Of a stretch of 64,000 nt of DNA, positions 47,829 through 57,387 are shown piece after piece (the first letter of the stretch is position 1; every line of letters begins with the position of its first letter). The stretch is from Pseudomonadota bacterium. GTDB lineage: Bacteria > Pseudomonadota > Gammaproteobacteria > Pseudomonadales > Pseudohongiellaceae. Both the position numbers and the translations under genes were made by a program. The stretch lies in NCBI GenBank assembly GCA_027592275.1, contig JAQCKF010000006.1:1-64000 (forward strand). Direction: 5' to 3'. Under the pieces are notes generated by a model that made no database searches, was not told the DNA's origin, and worked only from the letters and a program-made list of their open reading frames with translations.

Positions 47829-49721
47829 ATGCTTCAAGATATACGTGATAATTCACAGGGTGTGATAGCCAAGGTCATCATCGGCTTCATCGTGGCGATT
47901 TTTGCTCTTTTCGGAGTGGATTCGATCATGAATGGCTTCATAACATCGCCGCCAGTCGCTGAAATCAATGGCGAGGAAATATCCGAAGCCCAATTGCAGG
48001 TGAATACACAGAATCTTTTGAATTCTATTGGCGGAAACGCGGATTCCTTAGACGAGGGTCTCCTCGAGCAAATCGCACTGTCACAGATACTTGAAGAGGT
48101 CTTGTTAAGACAATCTGCCCAAGGATCAAATATGGCGGTGTCTAGCAACCGTGTTGACAGATCGATTATAGAAAACCCAAATTTTCAGATAAACGGCGTG
48201 TTCGATTCCGATTTAGCGGTACGGACCATGGCTAGCCAGGGTTTTAGTATCCCTATTTACAGAGAAACTTTGCAGCAACAGATGCTGTTGTCACAACTTG
48301 CTAACGCTTACAGCAGTTCGGCGTTTGTCACAGGCTCCGAATTAGAACGAATTGCCGGTCTGTCTGCTCAGACACGAGACTTTCGCTATCTCTCAATTCC
48401 TTTAGGCACTCGAACTCTCGGTACTGCGATTTCAGATGCCCAGATTCAAAGCTATTACACTGAGAACCCGCAAGATTTCACGCAGCCTGAGACGGTATCG
48501 GTGAGTTATGTGATGTTGGATAAAGGCGTAATCTCGAGTGCGATCGAACTCGATGAAGGTGTGATTGAAGCGCAGTATGAAATCCAGAGGTCTGCCTTTG
48601 AAGGATCCGCGGAAAAGCGCGCATCCCACATACTTTTCGAAGTTGGAGGAGATCTCAGCGATGAGCAGGCTCTGGAAATGGCAGCTACAGCCAAGCAGCG
48701 AATTGATGCTGGTGAAGAGTTTGGAGCGGTAGCGTTGGATATGTCTACAGACACTGTATCTGCAGAAGAGGGTGGGGATATCGGCTATACCGATGGTACT
48801 GCCTTCCCGGTAGCCCTCGAAGAAGCACTTGAAACTTTGTCAGTAAATGAGGTTTCGGGCCCGGTCGTCTCTGATTTCGGTGTTCACATCGTAATGCTTA
48901 CTGAGGACTCAGTAAATGTATTCCAGAGTTTTGAAGAAGTTGCCGATCGTATCGAGCGAGAATTAAAGAGTTCGGAAGTGGAGCTAATCTACGCTGAGCG
49001 ATTAGGCGATCTTTCTAATCTAGCGTTTGAGACGGGAAACTTAGAAACGATTTCTGAAGAACTAGAAATGGACGTGCTCATTAGCGGCACGTTTGGCCGT
49101 ACCGGAACTAGCGGTATTTTCTCCAACCAAGCGCTTATTGATGCAGCATTTTCCGTGGAAGTTTTGCTTGAGGGCAATAACAGTGAAGTGATTGAGTTAA
49201 GCCCCTCGCAGGCTGTTGTGCTGAGTGTTCTGCTCCACAATGAGGCTACCGTTCTTTCACTTGAGGAAGTTGAACCTGAGATCGCTGTAATAATTCGTAC
49301 TGAGATGGAGCGTGAAGCGGTGCAGAATCTTAGTGATCAGCTTCTGACTAACATAGAAAATGGTGAGTCTGTCGAGCAGCTCTTGGTCGACAACGAGATA
49401 GAGTGGCTGACAGAGGAAGGCGCAAATAGGGGCGCCGTAACTGTTAATAGAGAGATTTTGACTCAGGTGTTTTCTATGTCTCTAGCCGATTCGAATACGC
49501 CTGCTTATGACAATCTTACCTTGACCAATGACACCGCAGTCATTGTTCAACTGAATAGTATCAATGCCGGCTCGATTGCATCGATTCCCCAGATAGACCA
49601 AGAAAACATGCTCAGTTCAATGATATCAGATCTGGGCAATAGCGACTTCCAAGCCTATATGAGTAACTTGCAAGAGAATGCGGACATCGAGTCGAGCATT
49701 CTAGATGAACGACCGCTCTAA
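47829..49721 (+). CDS. ppiD: Peptidyl-prolyl isomerase PpiD
   Basis: This 630-residue inner-membrane-anchored periplasmic chaperone has one membrane helix (VIAKVIIGFIVAIFALFGV, residues about 13-31), then a SurA-like N-terminal chaperone region, a parvulin domain (KRASHILFEVGG to GVHIVMLTED, about residues 258-360) and a long C-terminal chaperone part. It assists folding of exported and outer-membrane proteins. The soluble part is markedly acidic. It follows hupB in conserved order. Confidence 0.93.
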   Translation: MLQDIRDNSQGVIAKVIIGFIVAIFALFGVDSIMNGFITSPPVAEINGEEISEAQLQVNTQNLLNSIGGNADSLDEGLLEQIALSQILEEVLLRQSAQGSNMAVSSNRVDRSIIENPNFQINGVFDSDLAVRTMASQGFSIPIYRETLQQQMLLSQLANAYSSSAFVTGSELERIAGLSAQTRDFRYLSIPLGTRTLGTAISDAQIQSYYTENPQDFTQPETVSVSYVMLDKGVISSAIELDEGVIEAQYEIQRSAFEGSAEKRASHILFEVGGDLSDEQALEMAATAKQRIDAGEEFGAVALDMSTDTVSAEEGGDIGYTDGTAFPVALEEALETLSVNEVSGPVVSDFGVHIVMLTEDSVNVFQSFEEVADRIERELKSSEVELIYAERLGDLSNLAFETGNLETISEELEMDVLISGTFGRTGTSGIFSNQALIDAAFSVEVLLEGNNSEVIELSPSQAVVLSVLLHNEATVLSLEEVEPEIAVIIRTEMEREAVQNLSDQLLTNIENGESVEQLLVDNEIEWLTEEGANRGAVTVNREILTQVFSMSLADSNTPAYDNLTLTNDTAVIVQLNSINAGSIASIPQIDQENMLSSMISDLGNSDFQAYMSNLQENADIESSILDERPL

Positions 49722-49808
49722 CTTACTAGTTAAAAACGTTCTTGACGCTGCAAAGTCGCTTTCTAACGAAGCAGCGGCAACGTAAATAGCGTTTCAATTC
49801 CTAGGTAG

Positions 49809-50615
49809 CTAGTTCTCTTCATTCTCAAGATCGTTTAGAGAACCCATGGCGGTAGTATTGAAGCCGCCATCAACATAGAGAATCTCGCCACTGATTCCAG
49901 AGGCTAGATCAGAGCAAAGAAAGCTCGCTGCATTACCCACCTCACTGATAGTAACGTTCCTCCTTAGGGGAGTTTGCTGCGCATTGTGTTTTAGCATTTT
50001 TCTAAAGCTCTTAATGCCAGAAGCTGCGAGGGTTCTAATTGGCCCTGCCGAAATGGCATTCACTCTAATTCCCTCCGGCCCTAGGCTTGCGGCCATATAG
50101 CGTACGTTGGCTTCTAAGCTCGCTTTTGCTAAGCCCATGACATTGTAGTTAGGAAGGCTGCGAACTGCTCCGAGATAACTCAGAGTGAGCAGAGATCCAT
50201 TTCGACCCGCCATCATTGATTTTCCGGCCTTGGCCAGAGCGACGAAGCTATAGGAGCTAATTTCGTGCGCCATCAAAAATCCTTGTCGCGTTGTTACGTC
50301 TACATAATTTCCATCGAGTTCATCCCCGGGAGCGAATGCCAGGCAGTGGACGATTCCATCTAGGCCATCCCAGCTCTTGCCGAGTTCCGCAAACAGATCT
50401 GTAATCTCCTCGTCTTTAGCTACGTCGCAGGGGAACACTAAATCTGAACCCCAAGTTTCTGCAAATTTAAGAACTCGTTCCTTTAGCTTTTCATTCTGGT
50501 ATGTAAACGCCAGTTCGGCGCCTTCTCGATGCATCGCCTCGGCAATGCCTGAGGCGATGGAGAGCTTGCTCGCAACACCAAGAATTAAATACTTTTTACC
50601 TGTGAGATAACCCAT
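49809..50615 (-). CDS. fabI: Enoyl-ACP reductase FabI
   Basis: This 268-residue NADH-dependent short-chain-dehydrogenase-like enzyme performs the last step of fatty acid elongation. Signature features are the FabI nucleotide motif [13 protein letters not shown], the catalytic pair Tyr157/Lys164 in [13 protein letters not shown] with a further Tyr at 147, and the C-terminal [13 protein letters not shown]. The length is normal for FabI. It is convergent with ppiD, which it neighbours in Pseudomonas too. Confidence 0.95.
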   Translation of the reverse strand: MGYLTGKKYLILGVASKLSIASGIAEAMHREGAELAFTYQNEKLKERVLKFAETWGSDLVFPCDVAKDEEITDLFAELGKSWDGLDGIVHCLAFAPGDELDGNYVDVTTRQGFLMAHEISSYSFVALAKAGKSMMAGRNGSLLTLSYLGAVRSLPNYNVMGLAKASLEANVRYMAASLGPEGIRVNAISAGPIRTLAASGIKSFRKMLKHNAQQTPLRRNVTISEVGNAASFLCSDLASGISGEILYVDGGFNTTAMGSLNDLENEEN

Positions 50616-50710
50616 GCATTTATCCTGTTTTAGCTGGTTTTTATGCTGCTCATTTTACTGTATTTTGTGGGGATTACCCATGCCTGAGCACTAACTAGTA
50701 CCTGGGTGAA

Positions 50711-52270
50711 TCACTTAATGCCATGCATAAAGTGCTTCAATACGGGCGAAATAAATAAGGCCAGTATCCCGATACCGATACTGTAGATGCCTGCTGTGTA
50801 ATAGACATCCATATAGTTGGCAAGCGCCGCCGCAGGGTCTACAACTTCTCCTCCGATAGTGTCGGAGCCGGTCATGGCCGCAATAGTGCCAGATATATAG
50901 TTTCCACCGGCCATAGCTAGAAACCAGCAGCCCATCATCATGCCGACGACACTTGGGACAGAGAGTTTGGTGGTCATAGAAAGACCAACCGGCGATATGC
51001 ACAGCTCAGCCGTGGTATGCAGCAAATACAGCAGAATCAGCCAGATTAGTGCGATCTGGGTGGGGTCAGTTGCTAGCGACGCGCCATACACCAAGAACAA
51101 GAAGCCAAGCCCGAGCTGCATAAGCGCTAATGCAAATTTGGTAGGTGTGCTGGGCTCCCAGCCGCGCCGATTTAGATATAACCAGGCAATGCTGAAGACC
51201 GGCGCTAGGGTAATGATAAAGAAGGCATTCACCGATTGAAACATCGCTGCCGGTAGTTCGAGGCCGAACACGATGCGATCTACATTTCGATCAGCCATCA
51301 GGTTTAGTGAACTGCCGGTTTGTTCCCAGAGTGACCAAAAGATAATCTGGTAGCTCATTAAGAAGAGGCAGACGAGCATTCTATTCCTATCCATCGGCTC
51401 GCACTTGGTGAATGCGTAGACAACAACCGTAAGGGTCATGCCAACAAGCGTGGCGCCTACAAGGCCACCTACAAGAGGCGGCGCCTGCATAAGCTGCCAG
51501 CAGACCAATACGCCAGCGAAGGCTAGTATGTAGGTAAGTAATTCGCGGCTGAGCCCTGGGAACACTTTCTGCTGCAGCGCCACCGGGTCTTTAGGACGTC
51601 CAGCCGCCCCAAATAGATGATGGCCTTTTATGAATACTGCTAGTCCAAACAACATGCCGATACCGGCTGCGCCGAATCCCCAGCTGAAGCCTTTATACTG
51701 CAATAACAGGGCGCAGATTATTGCGCCTAAGAATGAGCCGAGATTTATTCCCATATAGAACAGCGTGAAGGCGCCATCGCGTCGTGGGTCCTCACGCTCA
51801 TACATGGAGCCTACGAGCGTAGAGATGTTCGCTTTCAAGAAGCCTACGCCCATGATGATTAGCCCAAGCGAGAAATAAAACACCTGAAGGTAGAATGGGT
51901 CGCGTTGAATGATCGTCTCACCACCTACGATGGTCTCTATAGCCTGGGAGCCCTCGATGGCCATGCCTAAGTGACCGGCAACGAGTAGTATGGATCCTAG
52001 AATGACAGCCTTAACAGGGCCGATGTAGCGGTCCGCGACAACTCCTCCAATAACGGGTGTTATATAGACGAGTGATATGTAGGCGGCATAGATGCTTGAG
52101 GCAGATTGATCAGAGAAGAGGAAGTGCTGTGTTAAATAGAAGATGAGTAGGGCACGCATCCCATAATAACTGAAGCGCTCCCACATTTCGGTTAGGAAGC
52201 AAATAACTAAGCCGCGCGGATGGCCGAGAAACTCTTTTGGTGCAACGGCGGTACTTAAGTTATCTGTCAT
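50711..52270 (-). CDS. POT-family proton-dependent peptide transporter
   Basis: This 519-residue MFS transporter of the POT/PTR group imports di- and tripeptides with protons. The motif EMWERFSYYGMRALLIFYL at helix 1 contains the proton-coupling ExxER, and FTLFYMGINLGSF is the PTR2 signature. About 14 hydrophobic helices are visible, including the two extra helices of bacterial POTs. It is separated from mltD by six bases on the same strand. Confidence 0.92.
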   Translation of the reverse strand: MTDNLSTAVAPKEFLGHPRGLVICFLTEMWERFSYYGMRALLIFYLTQHFLFSDQSASSIYAAYISLVYITPVIGGVVADRYIGPVKAVILGSILLVAGHLGMAIEGSQAIETIVGGETIIQRDPFYLQVFYFSLGLIIMGVGFLKANISTLVGSMYEREDPRRDGAFTLFYMGINLGSFLGAIICALLLQYKGFSWGFGAAGIGMLFGLAVFIKGHHLFGAAGRPKDPVALQQKVFPGLSRELLTYILAFAGVLVCWQLMQAPPLVGGLVGATLVGMTLTVVVYAFTKCEPMDRNRMLVCLFLMSYQIIFWSLWEQTGSSLNLMADRNVDRIVFGLELPAAMFQSVNAFFIITLAPVFSIAWLYLNRRGWEPSTPTKFALALMQLGLGFLFLVYGASLATDPTQIALIWLILLYLLHTTAELCISPVGLSMTTKLSVPSVVGMMMGCWFLAMAGGNYISGTIAAMTGSDTIGGEVVDPAAALANYMDVYYTAGIYSIGIGILALFISPVLKHFMHGIK

Positions 52271-52275
52271 ATCAA

Positions 52276-53973
52276 CTAGTTTCCTAAACTCTGGGCAACA
52301 ACTTGAAGTTCTTGTCCGGGGAAAATTAATTCGTCAATTCTCAGCTCATTCCACAGCAACAGCATTTGCAAGTCAACGCTAAAACGATTCGCTATTGCGT
52401 CAATGCTATCGCCGCGGCGTACAACATAGATGGCAGCGTTATCGCTTTTTTGCACTTCGGGGGCATCATTCTTATCTTCAACTGCGTAGGATAAGTTTAA
52501 TACCTGGCCTGGCTGTAGTAACTCGTCCAATGGTATCTGGTTCCAAGCGGCGATCTCGAACGAGCGTAGCTGAAATCGTCTTGCAATCACCCAGAGGTTA
52601 TCTCCGTTTCTTACCTTGTATTGACTTGGTACCTGAGGAAATTCACTTACCGTCTGCCTTGTTATACGCGGCGCTGAAGCAAGAAGCTCGGGATCATTGG
52701 TGCGCGGAATCAACAGGGACTCGCCCGCTTTTATGCGGCTCCCAACTAAGGAATTAAACGTCTGAAGTATATCTACCCGAGTGCTTAACTTAGCAGCAAT
52801 CGCGCCGAGCGTATCACCAGGCTTTATCTCATACCGATCCCAAGTCAGGAGGTCATGTGTATCTATGTCTACTAGGGCGCTTTCCAGTAATGCTGCATTC
52901 TCGAGCGGGAGAAGCATTTCCTGCGGTTGGTCTGGATGAGTTGCCCATTGGAGATAACCCGGATTCAACGCTCGTAGTTCTTCATATTCGATTTCGGCAA
53001 GCCTTGCGGCTTGCGAGATATCTATCTGCGTCCCGACTTGGACAGAACGGAGTACCTGCTCGTTGGCAAGTGGCGCGAGTTCGATGTTCCAAGCTTCGTT
53101 GTCAGCGATGATGGCAGATAGAGCGAGTAGTTTAGACACGTGGGCTTGTGTCTCCCCTGGCAGATTAAGAGTCCAGAAATTTATTTCTTCGTCGCCACTT
53201 TTACGAATAGCTCGACGCAGGTTTCCATCTCCGGTGTTGTAGGCAGCAATGGCGAGTAACCAATTCTCATCGAATTGTTTGTAAAGCTGTTCCATGTACT
53301 CCAAAGCGGCATGAGTAGAGGCCAATGGATCTCTGCGACCATCGAACCACCAATCTTGCTGCAGCCCAAAGCTCGATCCTGTCGCGCCAACGAATTGCCA
53401 TAGGCCCACCGCGTGCTGCTTCGAATAGGCATTGGGGTTATAAGTGCTTTCGACCATTGGCAATAACGCTAACTCGATTGGCAGGCCGCGGCGTTCAATT
53501 TCTTCAACTATCTCAAATAAGAACGGTGAAGCTCGATTCTGCAGTAGGTCAAAATAGTGTTGCTGCGTTGAATAGTTCTGAATATATCCTGCGACGTCAG
53601 GATGTGAGTAGTGCTCATGAAGCTGAAACCCGTCTCGGATCCTATTCCATAGATCATCGTAGTTTATGTCGGAATCTGCGGTCAGCGCGGATACCTTATT
53701 CGTTATCTCTGAATTCGCTAGCGAAGATTCTGGGTTATGTGTGGGTCTCTCAATTAAGGTAACTGCTCTGGATTCAGCGGGCGGCGACCCCAATTGCTGC
53801 GAGTTTTGACAAGCTGCTAGTATCAGTGGAAGTAGCGTTATTACGATGTTTCTAGTTAATGGTCGCAAATCTAATGCCCGAGATGTAAGTAAGTGAATTC
53901 GGTAAAACGCGTGTGCTACGGATGAAGTAGCAGAACAAGTCTTTTCAGACACTAAGTGTGGTGAATGCCCCAA
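52276..53973 (-). CDS. mltD: Membrane-bound lytic transglycosylase MltD with LysM repeats
   Basis: This enzyme cleaves peptidoglycan with 1,6-anhydro product formation. A lipobox (LPLILAAC) marks it as an outer-membrane lipoprotein. The SLT domain contains LALLPMVESTYNPNAYSKQHAVGLWQFVGATG, where Glu is catalytic, and AIAAYNTGDGNLRRAI. Three LysM repeats follow (YEIKPGDTLGAIA, YKVRNGDNLWVIA, YVVRRGDSIDAIA). The start is unsettled: TTG at 53973, GTG at 53952 or TTG at 53868 are in frame, the last giving a standard-length signal. gloB, the usual neighbour, is absent. Confidence 0.92.
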   Translation of the reverse strand: MGHSPHLVSEKTCSATSSVAHAFYRIHLLTSRALDLRPLTRNIVITLLPLILAACQNSQQLGSPPAESRAVTLIERPTHNPESSLANSEITNKVSALTADSDINYDDLWNRIRDGFQLHEHYSHPDVAGYIQNYSTQQHYFDLLQNRASPFLFEIVEEIERRGLPIELALLPMVESTYNPNAYSKQHAVGLWQFVGATGSSFGLQQDWWFDGRRDPLASTHAALEYMEQLYKQFDENWLLAIAAYNTGDGNLRRAIRKSGDEEINFWTLNLPGETQAHVSKLLALSAIIADNEAWNIELAPLANEQVLRSVQVGTQIDISQAARLAEIEYEELRALNPGYLQWATHPDQPQEMLLPLENAALLESALVDIDTHDLLTWDRYEIKPGDTLGAIAAKLSTRVDILQTFNSLVGSRIKAGESLLIPRTNDPELLASAPRITRQTVSEFPQVPSQYKVRNGDNLWVIARRFQLRSFEIAAWNQIPLDELLQPGQVLNLSYAVEDKNDAPEVQKSDNAAIYVVRRGDSIDAIANRFSVDLQMLLLWNELRIDELIFPGQELQVVAQSLGN

Positions 53974-54227
53974 CTTTATTGCTGGGAATTCGGCCCGAAT
54001 ATGCCTGATTGCTTTTTTGTAGTTTAGGCCCCTGCAGCGAAGGAATAGGACGGGAAGTTCTGATCATAGGGATGGTATTACGCCAAAAACGACATGATAA
54101 GCTATTACAAGCCGTAATACCTAGTGCAGGAGTGTATGGAGCAGGATATCGCTTAATTTCTCGGCCGATAGTGTTTAAACTATGTTGCCGCATAATTGTT
54201 CAGCGCAGGATCACCCAAAACGAGAAA

Positions 54228-55025
54228 ATGAACCTACTTTCTAAACATGAGACCCGCCGTCGTCTACTTCGCGGCATGCCCGATTCAGACATGCTCTCGA
54301 GCCAGGTGGCGCATTGGTTTCAATCCCCGCAGGGAGAGGCTGTTCTTCGAGCCGAGAGGGAAGCGATTCACAAAGCCCTTGAGAAGCTCTTTGGCTACCA
54401 CATACTGCAGCTCGGATTCAGTGAAGAGCATTCTGTTATTGAGGAAAGCCCTGTAGGTCACAAGATAATTTTCTCTCCTAGCTTTAGGCCGGGCTCTACT
54501 AGAGCTGTCGCGAGCAACGAGGAGCTACCCCTAAGCAGCGATAGTATCGACGTTGTGGTTATACATCATGCTCTCGATTTTGCTGTGAACAGCCATTGTG
54601 TTCTGCGAGAGGCTACTCGAGTATTACGTTCCGGTGGTCACATGTTTATCGTAGGGTTCAATCCGTATAGTTATTGGGGATTCTGGAAGCTATTCAAACG
54701 GAAGAAGAATATACCCTGGCGGGGGAAATTTATTTCAAAGGGGCGCGTCTGCGACTGGCTGAAACTATTAGACCTACACATAGGCTCAATTTCTTACGGC
54801 TTGCATTTTATGCCTGTGAAAATATCGAGATTATTGAGTCATGCCCAGAGCCTAGAAAGTTTTGGGAATAAGCTAAATAGCCCCATTGGCGGGGCCTATT
54901 TTATTCATTGCATCAAACAGTCCATGCCTCTTACACCCATACTGCCAAAGTGGCGGCCATTACGTGCGCGCGCCTCGGTGATGCCCGCAGCGGAAAACGT
55001 TCGTGCTAAGATTAAGATCCACTGA
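54228..55025 (+). CDS. YafS-like SAM-dependent methyltransferase
   Basis: This is a 265-residue class I methyltransferase-like protein. The core shows HHALDFAVNSHCVLREATRVLRSGGHMFIVGFNPYS, the post-IV strand pattern of this group; the usual glycine-rich SAM motif I is poorly visible. It corresponds by position to E. coli yafS, between mltD and rnhA. The ATG at 54228 (MNLLSKHETRRRL) is chosen over a start 73 codons upstream whose extension looks non-coding. The substrate is unknown. Confidence 0.75.
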   Translation: MNLLSKHETRRRLLRGMPDSDMLSSQVAHWFQSPQGEAVLRAEREAIHKALEKLFGYHILQLGFSEEHSVIEESPVGHKIIFSPSFRPGSTRAVASNEELPLSSDSIDVVVIHHALDFAVNSHCVLREATRVLRSGGHMFIVGFNPYSYWGFWKLFKRKKNIPWRGKFISKGRVCDWLKLLDLHIGSISYGLHFMPVKISRLLSHAQSLESFGNKLNSPIGGAYFIHCIKQSMPLTPILPKWRPLRARASVMPAAENVRAKIKIH

Positions 55026-55066
55026 GTGCGCTGCAGTACTAAACAATTAAGGCGTCAGATATTTCT

Positions 55067-55504
55067 ATGTCACAAGTAGTTGAGATGTATACCGATGGAG
55101 CCTGCCGAGGAAATCCCGGGCCAGGTGGATGGGGAGTGTTGCTGCGCTATGATGGAGTGGAGAAGACTCTGCATGGGGGCGAGATCATGAGTACCAACAA
55201 CAAAATGGAACTCACTGCAGTGATCAGAGGCCTTCAGGCATTAACCAAGTCCTGTGACGTGGTAATCACGACCGATTCTAAATATGTACTCACTGGGATA
55301 ACCGAGTGGATCGAAAACTGGAAAAAGCGGAATTGGCGTACAGCAAGCAAGAAGCCAGTGCTAAATGTAGAGCTTTGGAAGGAACTCGATGGGCTTGTGG
55401 GCGGACATACGATCGAATGGGTTTGGGTCAAGGGTCATAGCGGGCATGCTGAAAATGAGATCGCAGATCAGCTGGCGAATCGCGGAATAGATGAATTGGA
55501 TTAG
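55067..55504 (+). CDS. rnhA: Ribonuclease HI
   Basis: This 145-residue enzyme degrades the RNA strand of RNA-DNA hybrids. The four catalytic acids are Asp10 ([11 protein letters not shown]), Glu48 region ([12 protein letters not shown]), Asp70 region (ITTDSKYV) and the Asp in [21 protein letters not shown] contains the conserved His. The rnhA-dnaQ pairing is conserved in gammaproteobacteria. Confidence 0.96.
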   Translation: MSQVVEMYTDGACRGNPGPGGWGVLLRYDGVEKTLHGGEIMSTNNKMELTAVIRGLQALTKSCDVVITTDSKYVLTGITEWIENWKKRNWRTASKKPVLNVELWKELDGLVGGHTIEWVWVKGHSGHAENEIADQLANRGIDELD

Positions 55505-55598
55505 TGGGTAGCAAACGACTTAATTCAAGCCAGGTAGCTGAAGTAAATAGTTAACATAAATAGCTCAATAAAGTAGTTCGATTCAAGAAGAGAATATT

Positions 55599-56324
55599 AT
55601 GCGTCAGGTAGTGCTTGATACCGAAACTACGGGTTTGGATCCTTCTCAGGGCCATCGCGTTATCGAAATAGGCTGTGTGGAAATTGATAATCGCAAGCTT
55701 ACCGGTAAGCATTTTCACTGCTATCTCAACCCTGATCGTGAGATCGATGCAGGCGCAATGGAAGTGCACGGTCTTACGTCACACTTTCTTGCAGATAAAC
55801 CGCGCTTCCATCAGGTCGAATCTGAGTTTCTCGAATTCATCAATGGGGCGGAATTAGTCATACACAATGCGCCATTTGACATCGGGTTTTTAGATAACGA
55901 ACTACGTGAGACCAAAACTGATGCGCTTAAAATAGCGAGTTTCTGCGGTATCCTCGATAGTCTGCTACTTGCCCGCGAGAAGCATCCTGGGCAGCGTAAT
56001 AGCCTCGACGCACTCTGTAAGCTTTACCAGGTAGACAACACTCAGAGGCAACTTCACGGCGCCTTACTGGACGCGGAAATTCTGGCCGATGTCTATTTGG
56101 TGATGACAAGTGGTCAATCCAGTTTGCTTCTAGCTGAAGATGAATCAGAAGGATCTACGCGAAGAGCTAAGGCTAAGAAGAGCCATACCCAGCGGCCGAG
56201 GATTGCGGTGATAAAGGCTGGGAGTGATGAGCTGAAAGCTCATCGGCAGCGCCTGAATGATCTTGCGCAGAGTAGCGAGCAAGGGTGTCTGTGGCTAGAT
56301 TTAGAAGGCGAAACTCAGGCCTAG
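55599..56324 (+). CDS. dnaQ: DNA polymerase III epsilon subunit (proofreading exonuclease)
   Basis: This 241-residue DEDDh 3'-5' exonuclease is part of the replicative polymerase core. ExoI is VLDTETTGLD, ExoII HNAPFDIGFLDNEL, ExoIII HGALLDAEILADVYL with the general-base His. The C-terminal segment carries a basic linker (STRRAKAKKSHTQRPR) used for binding the alpha subunit. It follows rnhA on the same strand. Confidence 0.96.
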   Translation: MRQVVLDTETTGLDPSQGHRVIEIGCVEIDNRKLTGKHFHCYLNPDREIDAGAMEVHGLTSHFLADKPRFHQVESEFLEFINGAELVIHNAPFDIGFLDNELRETKTDALKIASFCGILDSLLLAREKHPGQRNSLDALCKLYQVDNTQRQLHGALLDAEILADVYLVMTSGQSSLLLAEDESEGSTRRAKAKKSHTQRPRIAVIKAGSDELKAHRQRLNDLAQSSEQGCLWLDLEGETQA

Positions 56325-56487
56325 CAGCGATCGGCGCGAATCATCTTGAACAGCACACGCAGAAACTATAGTATCTTGCGCCATCTCGCAGGAGATATCT
56401 GCGAAAACCCTATAAATACAAACTGTTGCGATTTTTTGCGCGGCGTAGCTCAAATATTAGTCCCAGCCATCTGTCTATAGAGTATCC

Positions 56488-57303
56488 ATGTCTCACAAAG
56501 AGCATTTCCTCAACCTCCAACAGGTAAGCGAATCCGATAGCTTCATACTATTTTACTCATCGCAGGTTTTGGTACGCGATGAGGACATTCTGTGGAGTCT
56601 CGATCAGATAAGAGATCACTTAGACGATTCTGCTGATTTAATCTTGCTGCAACGAGATGCTGACACATCGGTAATTGCTGTCAGTTTGCAGCAGGACATA
56701 TCTGACATTCTCCAAGCCGAGGCCAAATCCCTGCGCAGTCTCTTGTCCTATACGGACCAGGAAAAGTTCCTGCTCGCGGGTAGAGCGTGTCAGCTGGTCG
56801 ATTGGTATAAAAGCCATAAATTTTGCGGCACCTGCGGCACGCAGACGATCCATCATGGGAATGAGCGAACCCTTGTCTGCAAGAATTGTTCCCTGCATTT
56901 CTTTCCGCGAATTAGCCCTTGTGTAATTATGCTCGTGACTAAAGGCGATAAGATGCTTCTTGCTCAAAGTTCACGTTATAAGTCTACTTTCTATAGTTGC
57001 TTAGCCGGCTTTATCGAGATTGGGGAGACGCCAGAACAGACAGTGTACAGAGAGGTCAAGGAAGAAGTAGATCTGCAGGTTAAAAATGTCCGCTATATAT
57101 CCAGTCAGTCATGGCCTTTTCCGTCGCAATTAATGCTGGGCTTCTTGGCAGAATATGATGGCGGTGAGATTGTCCCAGACCCGTCCGAAATCGCCGATGC
57201 ACGGTGGTTTGATATTGATTCCTTGCCTAATGTGCCATCTGAGAAGATAAGTGTTGCGGGAAAGCTAATCCGGACCTTTATAGACGAGGTTAGGAATAAG
57301 TAG
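56488..57303 (+). CDS. nudC: NADH pyrophosphatase / NAD-decapping NudC
   Basis: This 271-residue Nudix hydrolase splits NADH and removes NAD caps from RNA. It has the four-Cys zinc site CGTCGTQTIHHGNERTLVCKNC, the Nudix box from GFIEIGETPEQTVYREVKEEV, and the downstream signature SSQSWPFPSQLMLGF that separates NudC from other Nudix enzymes. The N-terminal domain is intact. Confidence 0.93.
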   Translation: MSHKEHFLNLQQVSESDSFILFYSSQVLVRDEDILWSLDQIRDHLDDSADLILLQRDADTSVIAVSLQQDISDILQAEAKSLRSLLSYTDQEKFLLAGRACQLVDWYKSHKFCGTCGTQTIHHGNERTLVCKNCSLHFFPRISPCVIMLVTKGDKMLLAQSSRYKSTFYSCLAGFIEIGETPEQTVYREVKEEVDLQVKNVRYISSQSWPFPSQLMLGFLAEYDGGEIVPDPSEIADARWFDIDSLPNVPSEKISVAGKLIRTFIDEVRNK

Positions 57304-57387
57304 GTTTGTAGGGGTCTCCTAAGTTTTGAGTTCTTTAAGCAATAGATGCAAAATGTACTAACAGCGAGCGCTACAGGAGAAATACGT

